A stretch of 64,000 nucleotides of DNA from Cheiracanthium punctorium (Eukaryota; Arthropoda; Arachnida; Araneae; Cheiracanthiidae). A model generated the notes under the pieces. The model searched no databases, was not told the origin of the DNA, and saw only the letters and a list, made by a program, of their open reading frames with translations. The position numbers and the translations under genes are program-made. The stretch spans positions 1-64,000 of the forward strand of contig JAWZYV010010320.1 of the NCBI GenBank assembly GCA_038373885.1. The letters run 5' to 3'. Positions 21,251 to 32,809 of the stretch are shown here, in pieces. How positions within the stretch are numbered: the first letter of the stretch is position 1; each line of letters opens with the position of its first letter.

Positions 21251-22617
21251 ATAACACTGTACAAAGCTTGCTCATTCACGTCCAACTCCCAAAAATCTGA
21301 ATTTCGGGAAGGGTTCAAATCCCCGTGGCTTTCTCATTGGGTACGACCATGAATGACTACGTGCAATTTTTTTCTGGTTCATCGTGTATATAAAGCTGAA
21401 AATTTCCACTAAATTTTCTCAAAATATGCATACTTAACGTACTGCACCACAATAGTCTGTTTAATTACTTTTCGTGGAGCAAACGAGGAGCATTAAACAG
21501 CTGAGGAATTTTGATGACACTATAAGCTGTGGCGGAAAATCACGCGCGAAAACGACTTTCGTAAACATAGAAATGTGAACCCCAAGCTACACTGTTAAGA
21601 ATTTTGTAAGTTTTATCGAAACCTCAGAATGCCTCGTGAGAAAATGGAATTTCCAGTCAGGTCGTTTTAAGATTTATATTTTAATTATAGTTAACAGACG
21701 GGTTCATTTCTTTTTCTATTTGTTCTGTATAATAGTAAGAAATTGCAATTCTTTTATAAATGTACACTAGGGTGGAACAAAAAAAAACTTTATTTCAAAA
21801 TTCACACTGCCCGACTCATTAAATATCGCGAAAATGATAAGAACAAATTGTTTCTAGCATCTTCATATATTTCTAGCTTATTTTTATGAAAATGATAATG
21901 TTTAATTAATTAATTGAATAACTAGTTATGCTTTCGTTATTAAATTACTTTATTAATACGTTATTATCACATGTCAGTGCTGGAAATCGTAGATTTAGAA
22001 GCAAACGTCGACTTAAGATCTGATTCAGAATTGGAATAAACCTCAGAAAATGATGACGATTTCGTTAGTCATCATTTTCTGAGGCCAAATGTCGGGCAAT
22101 GAGGCCCAATGTGTCGGACAATGTGAGGCCCAATGAGGGCAAATTCGGAAGCCAAATGTTTGAAAACGACTGAGGATGAGGTTCCCTAAATCTAAAAAGA
22201 CAGACCAAATAACTGAACTAGCCATTGTTCTTGATAGAGCAGTTGTATCGAAGTATCAATTATTCAATTAATTAATTGAACTTAATTATTTAAATAGAAA
22301 TTCATAAAAGACTAAAAAAGACACTGGGAATATATTCGCTTGAGGTGTGGAACCTGAAGATGGCAATGTTTTGAGCGGAAACTTGGAGACAATTTGTTTT
22401 TATCAGTTTACACATTTAATGACTCAGGCAAATAGCTGTGGCGAATTGCCTGAGTCATTATGAGAAAAAGATTTTCGAATTTCGAGAAAAAGTATCAGGT
22501 TGTAACGAAAGTTTTCCGCCAAATCTGCTAGAAAAACTAACTTCTAACTCCTTAGATAACTCTTTTTGATCTTTCGGTACCAAACCTGCACAGTGTCACG
22601 TGATGCAACAATAGTAT
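21251..22617. other. Intergenic, no recognised gene
   Basis: Contains an inverted pair of CATTTTCTGAGG-like phrases near 22048-22085 and repeated AATGTGAGGCCCAATGAGG phrases near 22095-22140, plus TTAATTAATTGAA tracts. Nothing codes convincingly. Confidence 0.5.
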
Positions 22618-22932
22618 GTAACCCTTAAATGCATGAATTTTTTTCTCGTCCGCACGATAGCCACGAGTATAAGTTAAATTTCTCATATCAGTTTTATGAA
22701 TAACTAATTCATTTCTGCAAGGAAAAACAGTTTGAAAGAATTATGTGAAACTTTTATTACTCACGATATGAATCATATAAATCATTCCATATGAATGAAT
22801 CCATATGAATCATTTATTATTAAAATAAACTATATTTCATATATGAAACTGACGTAAGAAATTTGGCTTCTACTCTAATCCGGCACTGAAAAATACGATG
22901 CATATATGCATCGCTATGCATTTAAGGGTTAA
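22618..22932 (+). mobile_element. Family C TTAA-type MITE, uninterrupted copy
   Basis: 315 bp. Left GTAA then CCCTTAAATGCATGAATTT, right GCATCGCTATGCATTTAAGG followed by GTTAA. The interior AGTTTGAAAGAATTATGTG and CACGATATGAATCAT match 4907-5083. It serves as the empty-site reference for the Helitron insertion at 5084. Confidence 0.8.
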
Positions 22933-24015
22933 AGCTGTACTCATTTTTCGTTGATATTCTGTAGCTGACTTTTTGCAACACAACTGGAAGTAAATGATGG
23001 TTCCAATCCTCTAGAGTGATAGTTCCATTTGACACACCTTGCACTTAATGATAACTATATTTTTTACAGATTTCATAACACAGTGTTATAAAGTAAGTCT
23101 CTTTCTTTCAAATGCCAAAAATCGTTTGACAAAATATGAGCAAATACGCCAACGCGAACTGTTTTCTGACGATGTTTACGGTGACGGGAAACTTTCGTTA
23201 CAACCTAATATTTTTCGCTCCACCCTAATGTACACAACCATACATTTTAGTTTAATTCCTAAAAATATATGCGTGATTTCTTATTTTTAATGTACGACTG
23301 TTCTTTTTTATTTTTTAAATGTAAATGGATAATGATATGCTTCAAATTTGTAACACTTTAATGCGTATTTAAAATATGAAAGGGTTTCAGATATTTTTAA
23401 TAAGATTAAGTGTCCTAGTTTATTGTTCGGATAAAAATATTTTGTTGTAAGCAAAGAAAATCTTTTCGGGGAGATACTTTATACGGGATCCTAAAAGTAT
23501 ATAAAAAAAACAAGGCTGAACTTGTTATTATCGATCAGCCTCTTTTAATTTATTCCATGTCCTTCCAACAAATTTTTTCCCCCACAAACTTCCAAGCGCC
23601 ATTTTTATTACGTAACTTAGCATAGTCGCTTTCTTTTTTCAAAGTGTTCGAAAGTCAAATATTGGATATCAAGTGTCCGCGGAAAAGTTTTAGGGAAGGG
23701 AAAAAAAAAAAAAAAAAAACGAAGCCAAGATATTTTTCCTTCTTTCTTAAGTGCCACTCACTGTTTTTAAAGTAAACATAATTTAAAATTCCACGCTACG
23801 GAACTTTGGTTGTTTCCATGAAAAGTGGATGCTGTAAGAAGTTATGAAAGAGAGAAATGAAATTCTCGTTGTAATCCGTTTTAAAATGTAATTTCGAACT
23901 GACGAAAGTGGCGTTCATTGATTGTTGTGCCCATAGCTCTGTGGAGGTTCTTAGAGGAAACGCCGAAAATGTGAATTAAAACTTAAAAACGACAGCTGTT
24001 GTAAAATGTCGTTTT
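22933..24015. other. Intergenic, no recognised gene
   Basis: Contains a poly-A tract near 23701-23719. Open frames are short and without motifs. Confidence 0.5.
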
Positions 24016-24273
24016 TTAACCCTTTGAGGCGCAACCCTTTCCCAATGCTGAAAGAAGGGCAGCCGTTGCCATCGCTCGATTTAACTACCAGCAATATGGC
24101 GGACGATCGAAACGTTCATCGCGTGCCACAGATCTAGAGACCCTTTTTTGACGACAGCTGTCTGTGCCTCACAGCCAGCTGCGTCCGCCATCTTGCTGGT
24201 AGTTAAGTCGAGCGGTGCCAACGGCTGCCCTTTTTTTTCAGCATTGGGAAAGGGTTGCGCCTCAAAGGGTTAA
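24016..24273. mobile_element. Family B foldback derivative (left arm and its mirror)
   Basis: 258 bp between TTAA flanks. Both ends are the left type of family B: CCCTTTGAGGCGCAACCC at the left and its reverse complement at the right. The whole element is close to one palindrome. The B right domain follows separately at 24475-24612. Confidence 0.85.
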
Positions 24274-24474
24274 ACAGCAGTTTCTTTTGAGTGTTTTTTG
24301 TTACCGTTTTGAGATTTTTCACCTCGTAGATGCCACCTATCCTTAATATTAATTCATGCTTAAGAAATATGGATCATAGAAAAAGCTGGTGACAGGGATG
24401 AGAAAGAACAAGCATCTTTACTATCCGTTGTTTAAACAATGTATAGAGTGTGAGAAAAATTCAAAATAAAGGCA

Positions 24475-24612
24475 AAAATAAAGGATTCTCGTGGAGCTAT
24501 GTCATCCGCAACTATTTTTATAGAAATCAAATCTATTCTTCGTGACTGACAACAGTCAAAACGTCAGAGTTTGGTGTTCCCAGAGCGGGAACACTGCGCG
24601 TTAAAGGGTTAA
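24475..24612 (+). mobile_element. Family B right-end fragment
   Basis: GGATTCTCGTGGAGCTATGT to GCGCGTTAAAGGGTTAA is the terminal 138 bp of the B right domain, without any left part. With 24016-24273 it suggests that a single B element was split by about 200 bp, or that the left foldback moved on its own. Confidence 0.8.
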
Positions 24613-24744
24613 TCCAACACTAGAGGGCGCTTTCACTGATAGTTTCTTTTAAACAGGGGTGATCAATTTAAAAGAGTACCCGGTGACAACTTAATTTGTG
24701 AACAGAAATGTACATAAAACAGACATGAAGTCGCACTGTGTTAC

Positions 24745-24930
24745 TTAATCCTTTCATAATTTGCCCCACCAGTGCCATAGCGCTAGCGCTTTCAACTGGG
24801 AGACGGAAGGTGTCTGGTTCGGAACCAGGTCGCATCCGCCGACCTAGCCGTTCGGAGTTTACCATGGTTTTCTCCGAAACTTCGTGTGAATACGGGTTAA
24901 GACCCCTGAGAAAGGTATTTTCGCTATGCT
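24745..24930 (+). repeat. tRNA-headed SINE
   Basis: An A-box-like TAGCGCTAGCGC (24779) and a B-box-like GGTTCGGAACC (24815) precede GCCGACCTAGCCGTTCGGAG and GGTTTTCTCC, a phrase shared with the SINE copies at 12.9 and 43.0 kb. Confidence 0.5.
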
Positions 24931-24958
24931 GCCAGTCACCGTCACAATTATTACGCTT

Positions 24959-25243
24959 TTTAACCCATTCGTGCCTGGATATTTTTGCGACTTTCTTCGA
25001 TTTTTGCTAACAATATCATTAATTGATAAATTTCTGATGTCAACTTTTCGAACAAGGGATGATTTCATTTAAAATCTTTATGCATAAAAATTGAAATGTC
25101 AACATCCTACTTTGCCATATTAAAATATTTTGTGGAATTGAAGTTCAATACTCGCGAATAAAGGCTAGGAAAAATAAATAACGTTTTCGACTGATAGCGA
25201 AAATGCCGTCCCAAAAAAGGGACGCTAGGCATAAATGGGTTAA
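24959..25243 (+). mobile_element. Family A MITE, older subtype
   Basis: About 285 bp, TTAA flanks, CCCATTCGTGCCTGG left terminus. It shares GCTAACA and ATTGATAAATTTC variants with the copy at 40858, which marks a subfamily distinct from that at 10469. Confidence 0.9.
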
Positions 25244-25439
25244 ATAAACTCTCTTTGATTCTTAACTGTTTTCAGTCTTTTGAAGTGAACCGAGCCCTGG
25301 TTATTGCCGTCTAAGTTTAAAGCTACTACTAAGTTTTACGATCGCAAATGATTATCAGTTTATAAAAACTTTACCACAACCAACATGGTTGCACGGACAA
25401 CAAATCTAACGTTGTAAAAGTCATTTAAAAGTTCTGAAA

Positions 25440-25723
25440 TTAACCCATTTGTGCCTGGATATTTTTGCGACTTTCTTCGATTTTTACTGATAACAGAAAT
25501 AATAGATAAATTTCTGACGTCAACTTCTTGAACAAGGAATGATTTATTTTAAAATCATTTTGCATAAAAATCGAAAAATCAACATCCTACTTGGCCATGT
25601 TAAAATATTGTGCGGAGTTGAGGCTCAATACTCATGAATAAAGGCTAGGAAAAATAAATAACGTTTTCGACTAATAGCGAAAATGCCGTCCCAAAAAAGG
25701 GACGCTAGGCATAAATGGGTTAA
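25440..25723 (+). mobile_element. Family A MITE, full length
   Basis: 284 bp, TTAA at both ends, CCCATTTGTGCCTGG and CTAGGCATAAATGGG termini. Located 200 bp from the previous copy in the same orientation. Confidence 0.92.
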
Positions 25724-26187
25724 AGAATGAGGAATGGGAGAGAATTCTATTTTAAGGTAAATAGCCAAGTTTGGGAAAAAAGCCAATTTTCTGAAAAATC
25801 GACAGTTTTCCAAATAACTCAAGAATTTTGAAAATGTAGTCTTGTCCCTCAAACAGCATTCCGCTTCCTCTAATTGGATGGGTTTCAAATCGAGAAAATC
25901 CACAATGGACGTTATCGGTACGGGGCAATTTCAGTCACGTGTCGGTTGAAAATATGAATTGGAACCAATGAGATGGAAAGATTGAGTATCAACAGAATCT
26001 ACTTTTGAGGTTGATTGGCTGAGAGAGATTGGCTGAGGTTGATTGGCTGAGAGAAGTGTCGGTTGGAAAATGGCGTCCCATACACATCGTTCATTCCTAT
26101 CGAACAACAGTTCTGAGAATGTAAAAGTCAGTTATAGGTTCTCAAATTAAATGATTAAAAGATGAGGAGAATCCATTTCAGCGTATA

Positions 26188-26904
26188 CAGGGTGAATCTA
26201 AACTCTTGGACAAAACTTTAAGAGGTGATAGGGTACATAATAAGGAATCAGAATCACATAGCAATGTGGGGTCGGCAACATCGTCTTCGTGCAGCTGTTA
26301 ATAATCACTTTGGAAAAAGTGCTGAAACAACAGTGCACTTTCCGACCATTGTTTGTCAGAAACTAACCCATTTGTGCCTGGATATTTTTGCGACTTTCTT
26401 CGGTTTATACTGATAACAGAAATAATAGATAAATTTCTGACGTCAACTTCTTGAACAAGGGATGATTTCTTTTATAATTATTATGCATAAAAATCGAAAT
26501 ATCAACATCCTACTTGGTCATGTTAAAATATTTTGTAGAGTTGAGGCTCAATACTCATGAATAAAGGCTAAGAAAAATAAATAACGTTTTCGACTAATAG
26601 CGAAAATGCCGTCCCAAAAAAGGGGACGCTAGGCATAAATGGGTTAATGTATTTTTCTCCGAAAACAGAAGACTAAAGTTCATAGTTTAAAAATTCTGTT
26701 TTATTTCACGGATGAAATTTTTGGACACGAGCCTATTGTTTATGAAACTTAAATTAGACGAACACTTCAATACTTTTCACAAAGTGGTTATTACCGGGTG
26801 AGCGAAAACTGCGTTTTTGACCCCTCATTGCTATGTGATTCTGATTCCTTATTATGTGCCCTATCACACCTTAAAGTTTTGCCCAAGAGTTCAGATTCAC
26901 CCTG
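26188..26904. mobile_element. Mariner-like MITE with long inverted repeats, A MITE nested inside
   Basis: CAGGGTGAATCTAAACTCTT at the left is mirrored by AAGAGTTCAGATTCACCCTG at the right. The arms extend at least 80 bp (GAATCAGAATCACATAGCAA and its mirror), and TA flanks both ends. No transposase remnant recognised. Confidence 0.85.
26363..26647 (+). mobile_element. Family A MITE nested in a mariner-like MITE
   Basis: Canonical A termini; left flank CTAA, right TTAA. It lies between the two inverted arms of the element at 26188-26904, so it inserted later. Confidence 0.9.
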
Positions 26905-27260
26905 TATATATAAATTTGCAGGAGCCCAATTTGCTGGAAAATCAGTAACAATCGAGATATTTAAGAACATTAAATTGAAAAAATTTAGTCACCCCACTCA
27001 AACGTTTGCCGCTAAACTCAGAAATTTACTGGTGCGCTTCGTAGCAAGCGAATGACAAATCTAAAATTATATCATAAAAGCTTATAATCTTAATTAAAAA
27101 AAACTTTTAAGTGCATTTTTTGTTACTTCTCAACTTAACTCGGCCATTTCTTTGATTTTTCGGAAAGCTATGAAGTGAGATGTTGGATATAGCAAGCGGC
27201 GCACTCGTATCAGAGAAGTACGAGGTACGAAAAGCGCTTCATTTTTCGCTATCTTAACAG

Positions 27261-27445
27261 CATAGCTGCCAACTACAACGGAATATAATTAACCACTTTT
27301 TCTAAACGTGATTTTTCAGCTTAAAATATAGCTAAATTTTTGCACTAAGCGCGCGAGCTTGTTCCTACTTTGAAAAAAAAATACTTTTAAAAAATACTGT
27401 TTACTAAAAAAGGTTAATTATATTCCGTAGTAGTTAGCAGCTATG
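27261..27445. mobile_element. MITE with 47-bp inverted repeats
   Basis: CATAGCTGCCAACTACAACG at the left is mirrored by CGTAGTAGTTAGCAGCTATG at the right, enclosing 185 bp. TTAACA occurs in both flanks. The sub-terminal GGAATATAATTAACCACTTT is close to the ACGGAATATACTTAACCACT phrase of the ATCGATG array, suggesting related elements. Confidence 0.75.
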
Positions 27446-27525
27446 TTAACATCCGCCTACTGTTTTTAAAGTAAGCATAATTAAGGATACATGATGGAAG
27501 TCTTGTTGTTTTAACAGGAAAAAGT

Positions 27526-27561
<36 letters not shown>

Positions 27562-28619
27562 CTTGATGTGGAAATTCCAACTTCGGAAAAGAACATTTTT
27601 GACGGTGTTTGGAAGCTCTGTTAGAATGACTAGATATGTTGATTGTGTTGAACTTATTTCATGGGAATGTTTCAAACAGATACGAAATTTTAGGGTATTT
27701 TAGAAAAATAAAATAAAACTAGAGTTATAGAAAGGAGTGAATCAATCAGTATCCAGGGGTTGTGCTGGCTCTTTTTAACATTTCGCCAATTCATTCGCCA
27801 AATTAGATTTTTCCGGTAATCATTAAGAAAAGCAATTGTCAATATTTTTGCCAAAACGTATTTTCTTTCGCCAAAATAATTTTATTTTCGCAATTTGCGA
27901 CGTTGGCGATCGACAACGCGACCCCTATGTATAAAATCACAGCAATAAAATCAAGCGAAAATTCTATGAAAGACCACCTCCTTCAGTGATCAATTTTCTA
28001 AGACATTGACTTTTACTCTATCTACCTAATGTTAAAAGATTATCCCGAAGTGGCCACACAACCTTCTATAAGCGACCGATCGCGATTCAGTATCCAAAAA
28101 TTTGCGTGCATTTTTTCCGGAAGTAAAGTAAACAAAAACCACATTTCAAAGAGTCGCCCACTACATATCGACAGAAGGTGAAGTACACGTATAGAATACG
28201 TACGAATGTTTTAGGTTTTAGAAGATATATTTCTGAAAAACGAGTTATTTTAGCGTCGGAGCAGCGCGTTGATGTCGTCGAGTCACGCGAAAATAGAAAT
28301 TCGGAAAGGACGTTGACTGTTACTTTTGGATGCGGAAAAACCCAAAATGAAAGCTAATAGATTTTATTACGCCAAATTCAGAATGCATTAAGAATATGAT
28401 GACAAATGCTCTTTGTTCAGAAAAAAATATAAGGCAGAGAGAGAAAAAGTAATGGAACAACCTGAAATTTTATAATATTTATTAAATTTTAAAAATACGT
28501 TTGTATAATTACTTTTGTATTAGTATGCAATTTCACTAATAACGAATCAAACAATATTTTTTAGCATTTTTTTTTCTTGGCTACCAAATGTTTATACTTC
28601 TTTGAGCGACTATTTAACG
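27446..28619. other. Intergenic, poly-T tract, nothing recognised
   Basis: A T-run lies at about 27528-27558. No frame with a recognisable motif was found. Confidence 0.5.
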
Positions 28620-28673
28620 ACCAATTTTTCGCGGAACGGGGGGTAGTCGCTCCCAAGAAGTTTCACTGTATAT
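28620..28673. mobile_element. Single transposon end (pogo-like)
   Basis: Reads GTCGCTCCCAAGAAGTTTCA then CTGTATA, the outward end of a CAGTGAAACTTC-type terminal repeat next to TA. No opposite end found. Confidence 0.35.
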
Positions 28674-28900
28674 ACAGGGTGACTATAAATTAACTTACCC
28701 TATAAAGAGGGTTCTACATGTAAAACGGGTGAACTGATCGTAACCAATTTTGGCATGCAGACTATGCATGAGATGCGCTCAAGGAATTCCAGAAAAACAA
28801 ATTAGTTCAAAAAATGTCCACTGTGTGGCGCTTTGCATGAAAAAAATAGCAAATTTAACAACGGTAACGGCTCATTCGAAATGTCACGTTTCAACCTTGC
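28674..28900. mobile_element. Mariner-like MITE L, left arm only
   Basis: Starts CAGGGTGACTATAAATTAAC after TA and matches the left arm at 14901-15340 without the hAT insertion. The mirrored right arm is not present. Confidence 0.6.
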
Positions 28901-29322
28901 CGGAAAGTGTTAAAAACCATTGATTTAGGCAACCGTAGAAGAATCGCAAACCGTCGTTGTCATACCAATATCTGCTACTTGAACTTTTTGAGAGATGTCG
29001 ACATTGTGACTATTATAACTTGTGTACTAACAACATTTTCGTATAAAATGACTCCTATGTGACTTCATTATACTGTGAATTCTGCTCCCTAAAAAATAAA
29101 AAAAAGTCATCAGTCAGAATATTGTTAACCCTACAAGACTCAAGCTTTTTTTCTGTGTCTGAAATAAATGAATGTTAGTGATTATTATTTGGGGAAAAAT
29201 AGTTTTAAAAATAATAATCTAATATTTTACTAGAAAATCAATTTTTTATTTCAGTTTTGTATGCGGTACACTGGGCCTTAACTATACTTTCGGTATTTAT
29301 TTTGAAATTTTAGTATCCAAAT

Positions 29323-29458
29323 CAGGGGCGTAGCCAAGGGGGGGGATATCGGGATATATCCCACCCCGAAATTTTTGGATTAGTGATAAAATTCCGTCTA
29401 TTTATACACATATAAGTTCATATCCCCCCCCCGAAAAATTTTCCTGGCTACGCGCCTG
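29323..29458. mobile_element. Short hAT-like MITE with perfect 8-bp duplication
   Basis: CAGGGGCGTAGCC at the left and GGCTACGCGCCTG at the right enclose 136 bp. ATCCAAAT flanks both sides exactly. A sibling occurs at 44563-44723. Confidence 0.93.
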
Positions 29459-29700
29459 ATCCAAATCATATCTTGATAGGACGAACCCAACACAGAGTCA
29501 TATTTTCTCCGGGTCAAAACTCTTTGATAACTATTTTTTGTTCATTTTCTAAAATAAACAAAACCGCATTCAAAAGATGAATGTCTAAATTTCAATGAGT
29601 TCTGGCAATAATATGAACAGTAATGACATCTACGCGAAATAGCCGGAATCATATCGTTGCTATCTATATATGAATACGCTTAAAAACCGACAAATATCTA

Positions 29701-30937
29701 CACTACTGAACAAAAGTATTGCAAGTTTGAGAAATCTAAACATCTTTTCAAAAATAAGACCAGAAAAAAATGTTCAGGGAATTTGACAGACTTAAATACT
29801 TTTGAGAATTTATGTAGTATAATTGGAAAGAATACATCTGAAAATCAAAACAAAATGAGAACTGCAGGAACCGATAATTTAAGTTGGCACCCCGATACAC
29901 CGAAAAGAAGTGTTGTAAAACATTGTGGATTCCGTATCTAAAAGAGTGGCTGTTGTGATAAGTCAAGGCTGTCCAGGAACACAATAAATGATCTTTAGTT
30001 CAATCGCATTTATTTATTATCCTCTTTTTGCAGAAGAACTGCAAAATTTAATTCTTTTTTTAATTTTATTCCGACGAGCCAACATGGATTATGATTTCTA
30101 TTATAACCTATGTATTTTTTATGCTATTTTTTAAATAAATTAAACAATTACACTGGTCAACAACAACAACAAAAAATTTTGGGGGTTTCTGTTCTCGTGC
30201 TTAAATTCTGTTGCTAGACATTGAAAAACACTTAAATTATCATTTTTAGTTCTTAAAGTTTGCTTTTATCTCATTTACGTCGATAAGTATATTTTAATTT
30301 ATTTCATAAACGAAAGATGGCAGCACTTTGATTAACCCGAAAGTAAACTGCATTATTGTTTGTAACTCTGTAGTATTGCTTGTAATGTTATTTGTAGTAT
30401 TATTTGTAATATTATTATTTGTTTGTATTATTATTTGCTGATACGAATATAAAAGAAATACGAAAACCATTCACTTTTACACATTAGTTTCTCATTATTT
30501 TACATTTATATGTTATTGTTTATCACAAAACTTGAATAAAAAAGGCTTTTATATCCAGCAAAAACATTTCTGATCATAATTTAGAGTGGAATTATAAAAA
30601 AAATACCAAAATCAGTGATTTTTGCCAAATAATTGAAAAATTGCTTTAATTTCTACAAAAGCAAACTTTCATTAAAAAAAAAAATATTTTCCTTAGTTTT
30701 GGCGTAGGAGAAACTAAAATTTAACATGTAGAAGTCAGACCCAAAAATCATGTTGACCGGTGTTATTTTTGTTCTTTAACTTAATGCTATGTTGTCTTCG
30801 AAGTAATAATACATAATTTGACTTGTTGACGTAAAAAAATACCAATTATATTGATTTTTCTTTTTAAAGGGGGAGAGGGGGCTTAATCTTGAAAAGGGTC
30901 AGATTTCTGAAACTTGCAATACTTTTGGCCAGTATTG
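29701..30937. mobile_element. Tc1/mariner-like MITE F, copy 1, with G nested inside
   Basis: Ends CACTACTGAACAAAAGTATT and AATACTTTTGGCCAGTATTG, both followed inward by the GCAAGTTT/AAACTTGC pair, with TA on each side. Without the 612-bp G insertion its length is about 620 bp, like copy 2 at 57296-57907. No intact transposase. Confidence 0.88.
30151..30762. mobile_element. Element G, second copy, nested in F
   Basis: CACTGGTCAACAACAAC start and GTTGACCGGTG end, flanked by TTA on both sides. It aligns with 17456-18088 along its length (GATGGCAGCACTTTGATTAA shared). The F copy at 57296 lacks it and gives an empty site near 57728. Confidence 0.87.
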
Positions 30938-31107
30938 TATATTAGTATTTTATAGACGTAGAGGAATAATTAAACAGGTTGTGTGCCAGGTGCCTTGTAG
31001 GGTTAAATAGTAACTGCCAATAAAAGCTGCTAATAATAAATAAACCTCTTGCACATAGCAGGCATCGGTTTGACAACGATGAAATGCTGAAACATATTAC
31101 CTGCTTA

Positions 31108-31496
31108 GGAAATGTTCAATCCGTTATTTTCGTGGCAGCGCGAAACGCAAATAAGGAGGAAGTCGTCGAAAATCTGCAAGTGAAGAGAGAAAAGCTCTCG
31201 ACGGATTTCGCATCCATTCAAGTTGCTAAGCCATAATAATTACTTACGAGCGTCGGCGGAGCAGAAATGTATCTCCAGAGCACAAAACCGTTAAATTAGA
31301 AATTTCTGGAAATGGTCTTCGGGGAGAGTTCCTCAATTTAAAGTTGAAACTAACGCAGATCGAAACGTCGCTATACAGAGACATGAAGCGAATTTGTTAT
31401 TCTATAAAAATTTAATTTCGGCAATAGGCGTCTATTGAATTATACGTGCATTGGATGAGCTTCCGTTAAACTTATTACGTTTTAAAGTCAGGTATT
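31108..31496 (+). repeat. Tandem block M, copy 1
   Basis: The first of three same-orientation copies. Shared phrases: GAAGTCGTCGAAAATCTG, CTCGACGGATTTCGCA, ATTACTTACGAGCGTCGGCG, GCAGAAATGTATCTCCAGAG and TTAAATTAGAAATTTC. The block is GC-richer than its surroundings and indels are moderate. In one plus-strand frame copies 1-3 are open for 38-60 codons, but changes fall on all codon positions, so coding is doubtful. Function unknown. Confidence 0.7.
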
Positions 31497-31903
31497 TTAA
31501 CGCTTTGAATCGCAACCCCTTCCCAATGCTGAAAAAAGGGCAGTCGTTGCCATCGCTCGACTTAACTACCAGCAAGATGGCGGACGATCGAAACGTTCAT
31601 CGCGTGCCACAAATCTAGAGACCCTTTATTGAAGACAGCTGGCTGTGCAGCCTCTGATCGACAGCAGCCAGCTGTCATCAAAAAAGGGTCGCGCGATAAA
31701 CGTTTCGATCGTCCGTCATCTTGCTGGTAGTTAACTCGGGTGATGGCAACTGCTGCCCTTTTTTCAGCATTGGGCAATCTATCTAGCTGTTCTCGCATTC
31801 TTCCATTTTTCAGCAGATGTCTCTGCTGTTAAAAATAATCGAGACAATTTTTTTACGGGAAATGACGTGCTAAAAACTAAAGGATTATCGTGGAGCTATG
31901 TTA
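31497..31903 (+). mobile_element. Family B MITE, right end cut off
   Basis: TTAA then CGCTTTGAATCGCAACCCC and a clear left arm and mirror. The element stops within the right domain at GGATTATCGTGGAGCTATGT, about 130 bp short of the expected terminus, exactly where the next M unit starts. Confidence 0.85.
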
Positions 31904-31909
31904 AAAAGG

Positions 31910-32530
31910 ATTCAGGAACGATCGAAAGGGATATTTCTGTCGACATAGAAATAGGAGAATTTTCTGAGTTGAGAATACTCCTTTTTCTTCAGTCAAAGAA
32001 ATAAGTAATTATGAAATAAAAAAATTAAAATAAATATAAATAAATAAATCAGAAATAATTTAGACTATTGTAGCAAAGCTCCGACAGTTAAACAAATGAC
32101 ACACTTAGGAAAAATACAATCCGTTATTTTAGTGACAACGCTAAGCGCAAATAGGGAAGAAGTCGTCGAAAATCTGCGAGTGAAGGGAGAAAAGCGCTCG
32201 ACGGATTTCGCAACTTTTCCCTCCTCCATTCAAGTCGCTAAGCCATAATTACTTACAAGCGTCGGCAGAGCAGAAATGTATCTCCAGAGCACAAAACCGT
32301 TAAATTAGAAATTTCTGGGAATGGCCTTCGGGGGGAGAGAGTTCCTCGATTTAAAATGGAAAACTAAGGCAGATCGAAACGTCGCTTTACAGGAGGCAAA
32401 AGGCGGATTTGTTATTCTATAAAAATTTGATTTCGACAAAAGGCGCCTATTGAGCGTCTACTGAATTATGCTTGCATTAAATGAGCATCAGTTGAACTTG
32501 TTTCGTTTTAAAGTGAGATGCGGTACTTCA
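31910..32530 (+). repeat. Tandem block M, copy 2, with leader
   Basis: The leader GGATTCAGGAACGATCGAAA (from about 31914) recurs at 33849, and the M block proper runs from 32105. It keeps GTCGTCGAAAATCTGCGAGT, ATTACTTACAAGCGTCGGCA and GGTACTTCAGTGATATTTAG, the last near the end. Confidence 0.68.
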
Positions 32531-32626
32531 GTGATATTTAGGAGGGCGGGAAAGTGACATTGAATGTGATTTTTTAAACTTTTCAATCTTAAACGCCCTA
32601 TGTAATGCCCCGATAACTAAGATACA

Positions 32627-32801
32627 TAGGGATGGACGCGAGACGACTTTTTGCGAGACGAGACAGAGATTTACAGCTTTTTTGCGAGACGAGACAAGCA
32701 TTTTTAACATTACGATATAGGGATTTTGCGAGACGAGACAAAGCTTTTAGGCTGTTTTGTGAGACGCGAGACGCCTATTTTCCGTCTCGCGTCCATCCCT
32801 A
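32627..32801. mobile_element. Family D hAT-like MITE, copy 2
   Basis: 175 bp with ends TAGGGATGGACGCGAGACG and CGTCTCGCGTCCATCCCTA and a perfect 8-bp duplication AAGATACA. More than 90% similar to copy 1 by eye, including three GCGAGACGAGAC boxes. Confidence 0.94.
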
Positions 32802-32809
32802 AAGATACA

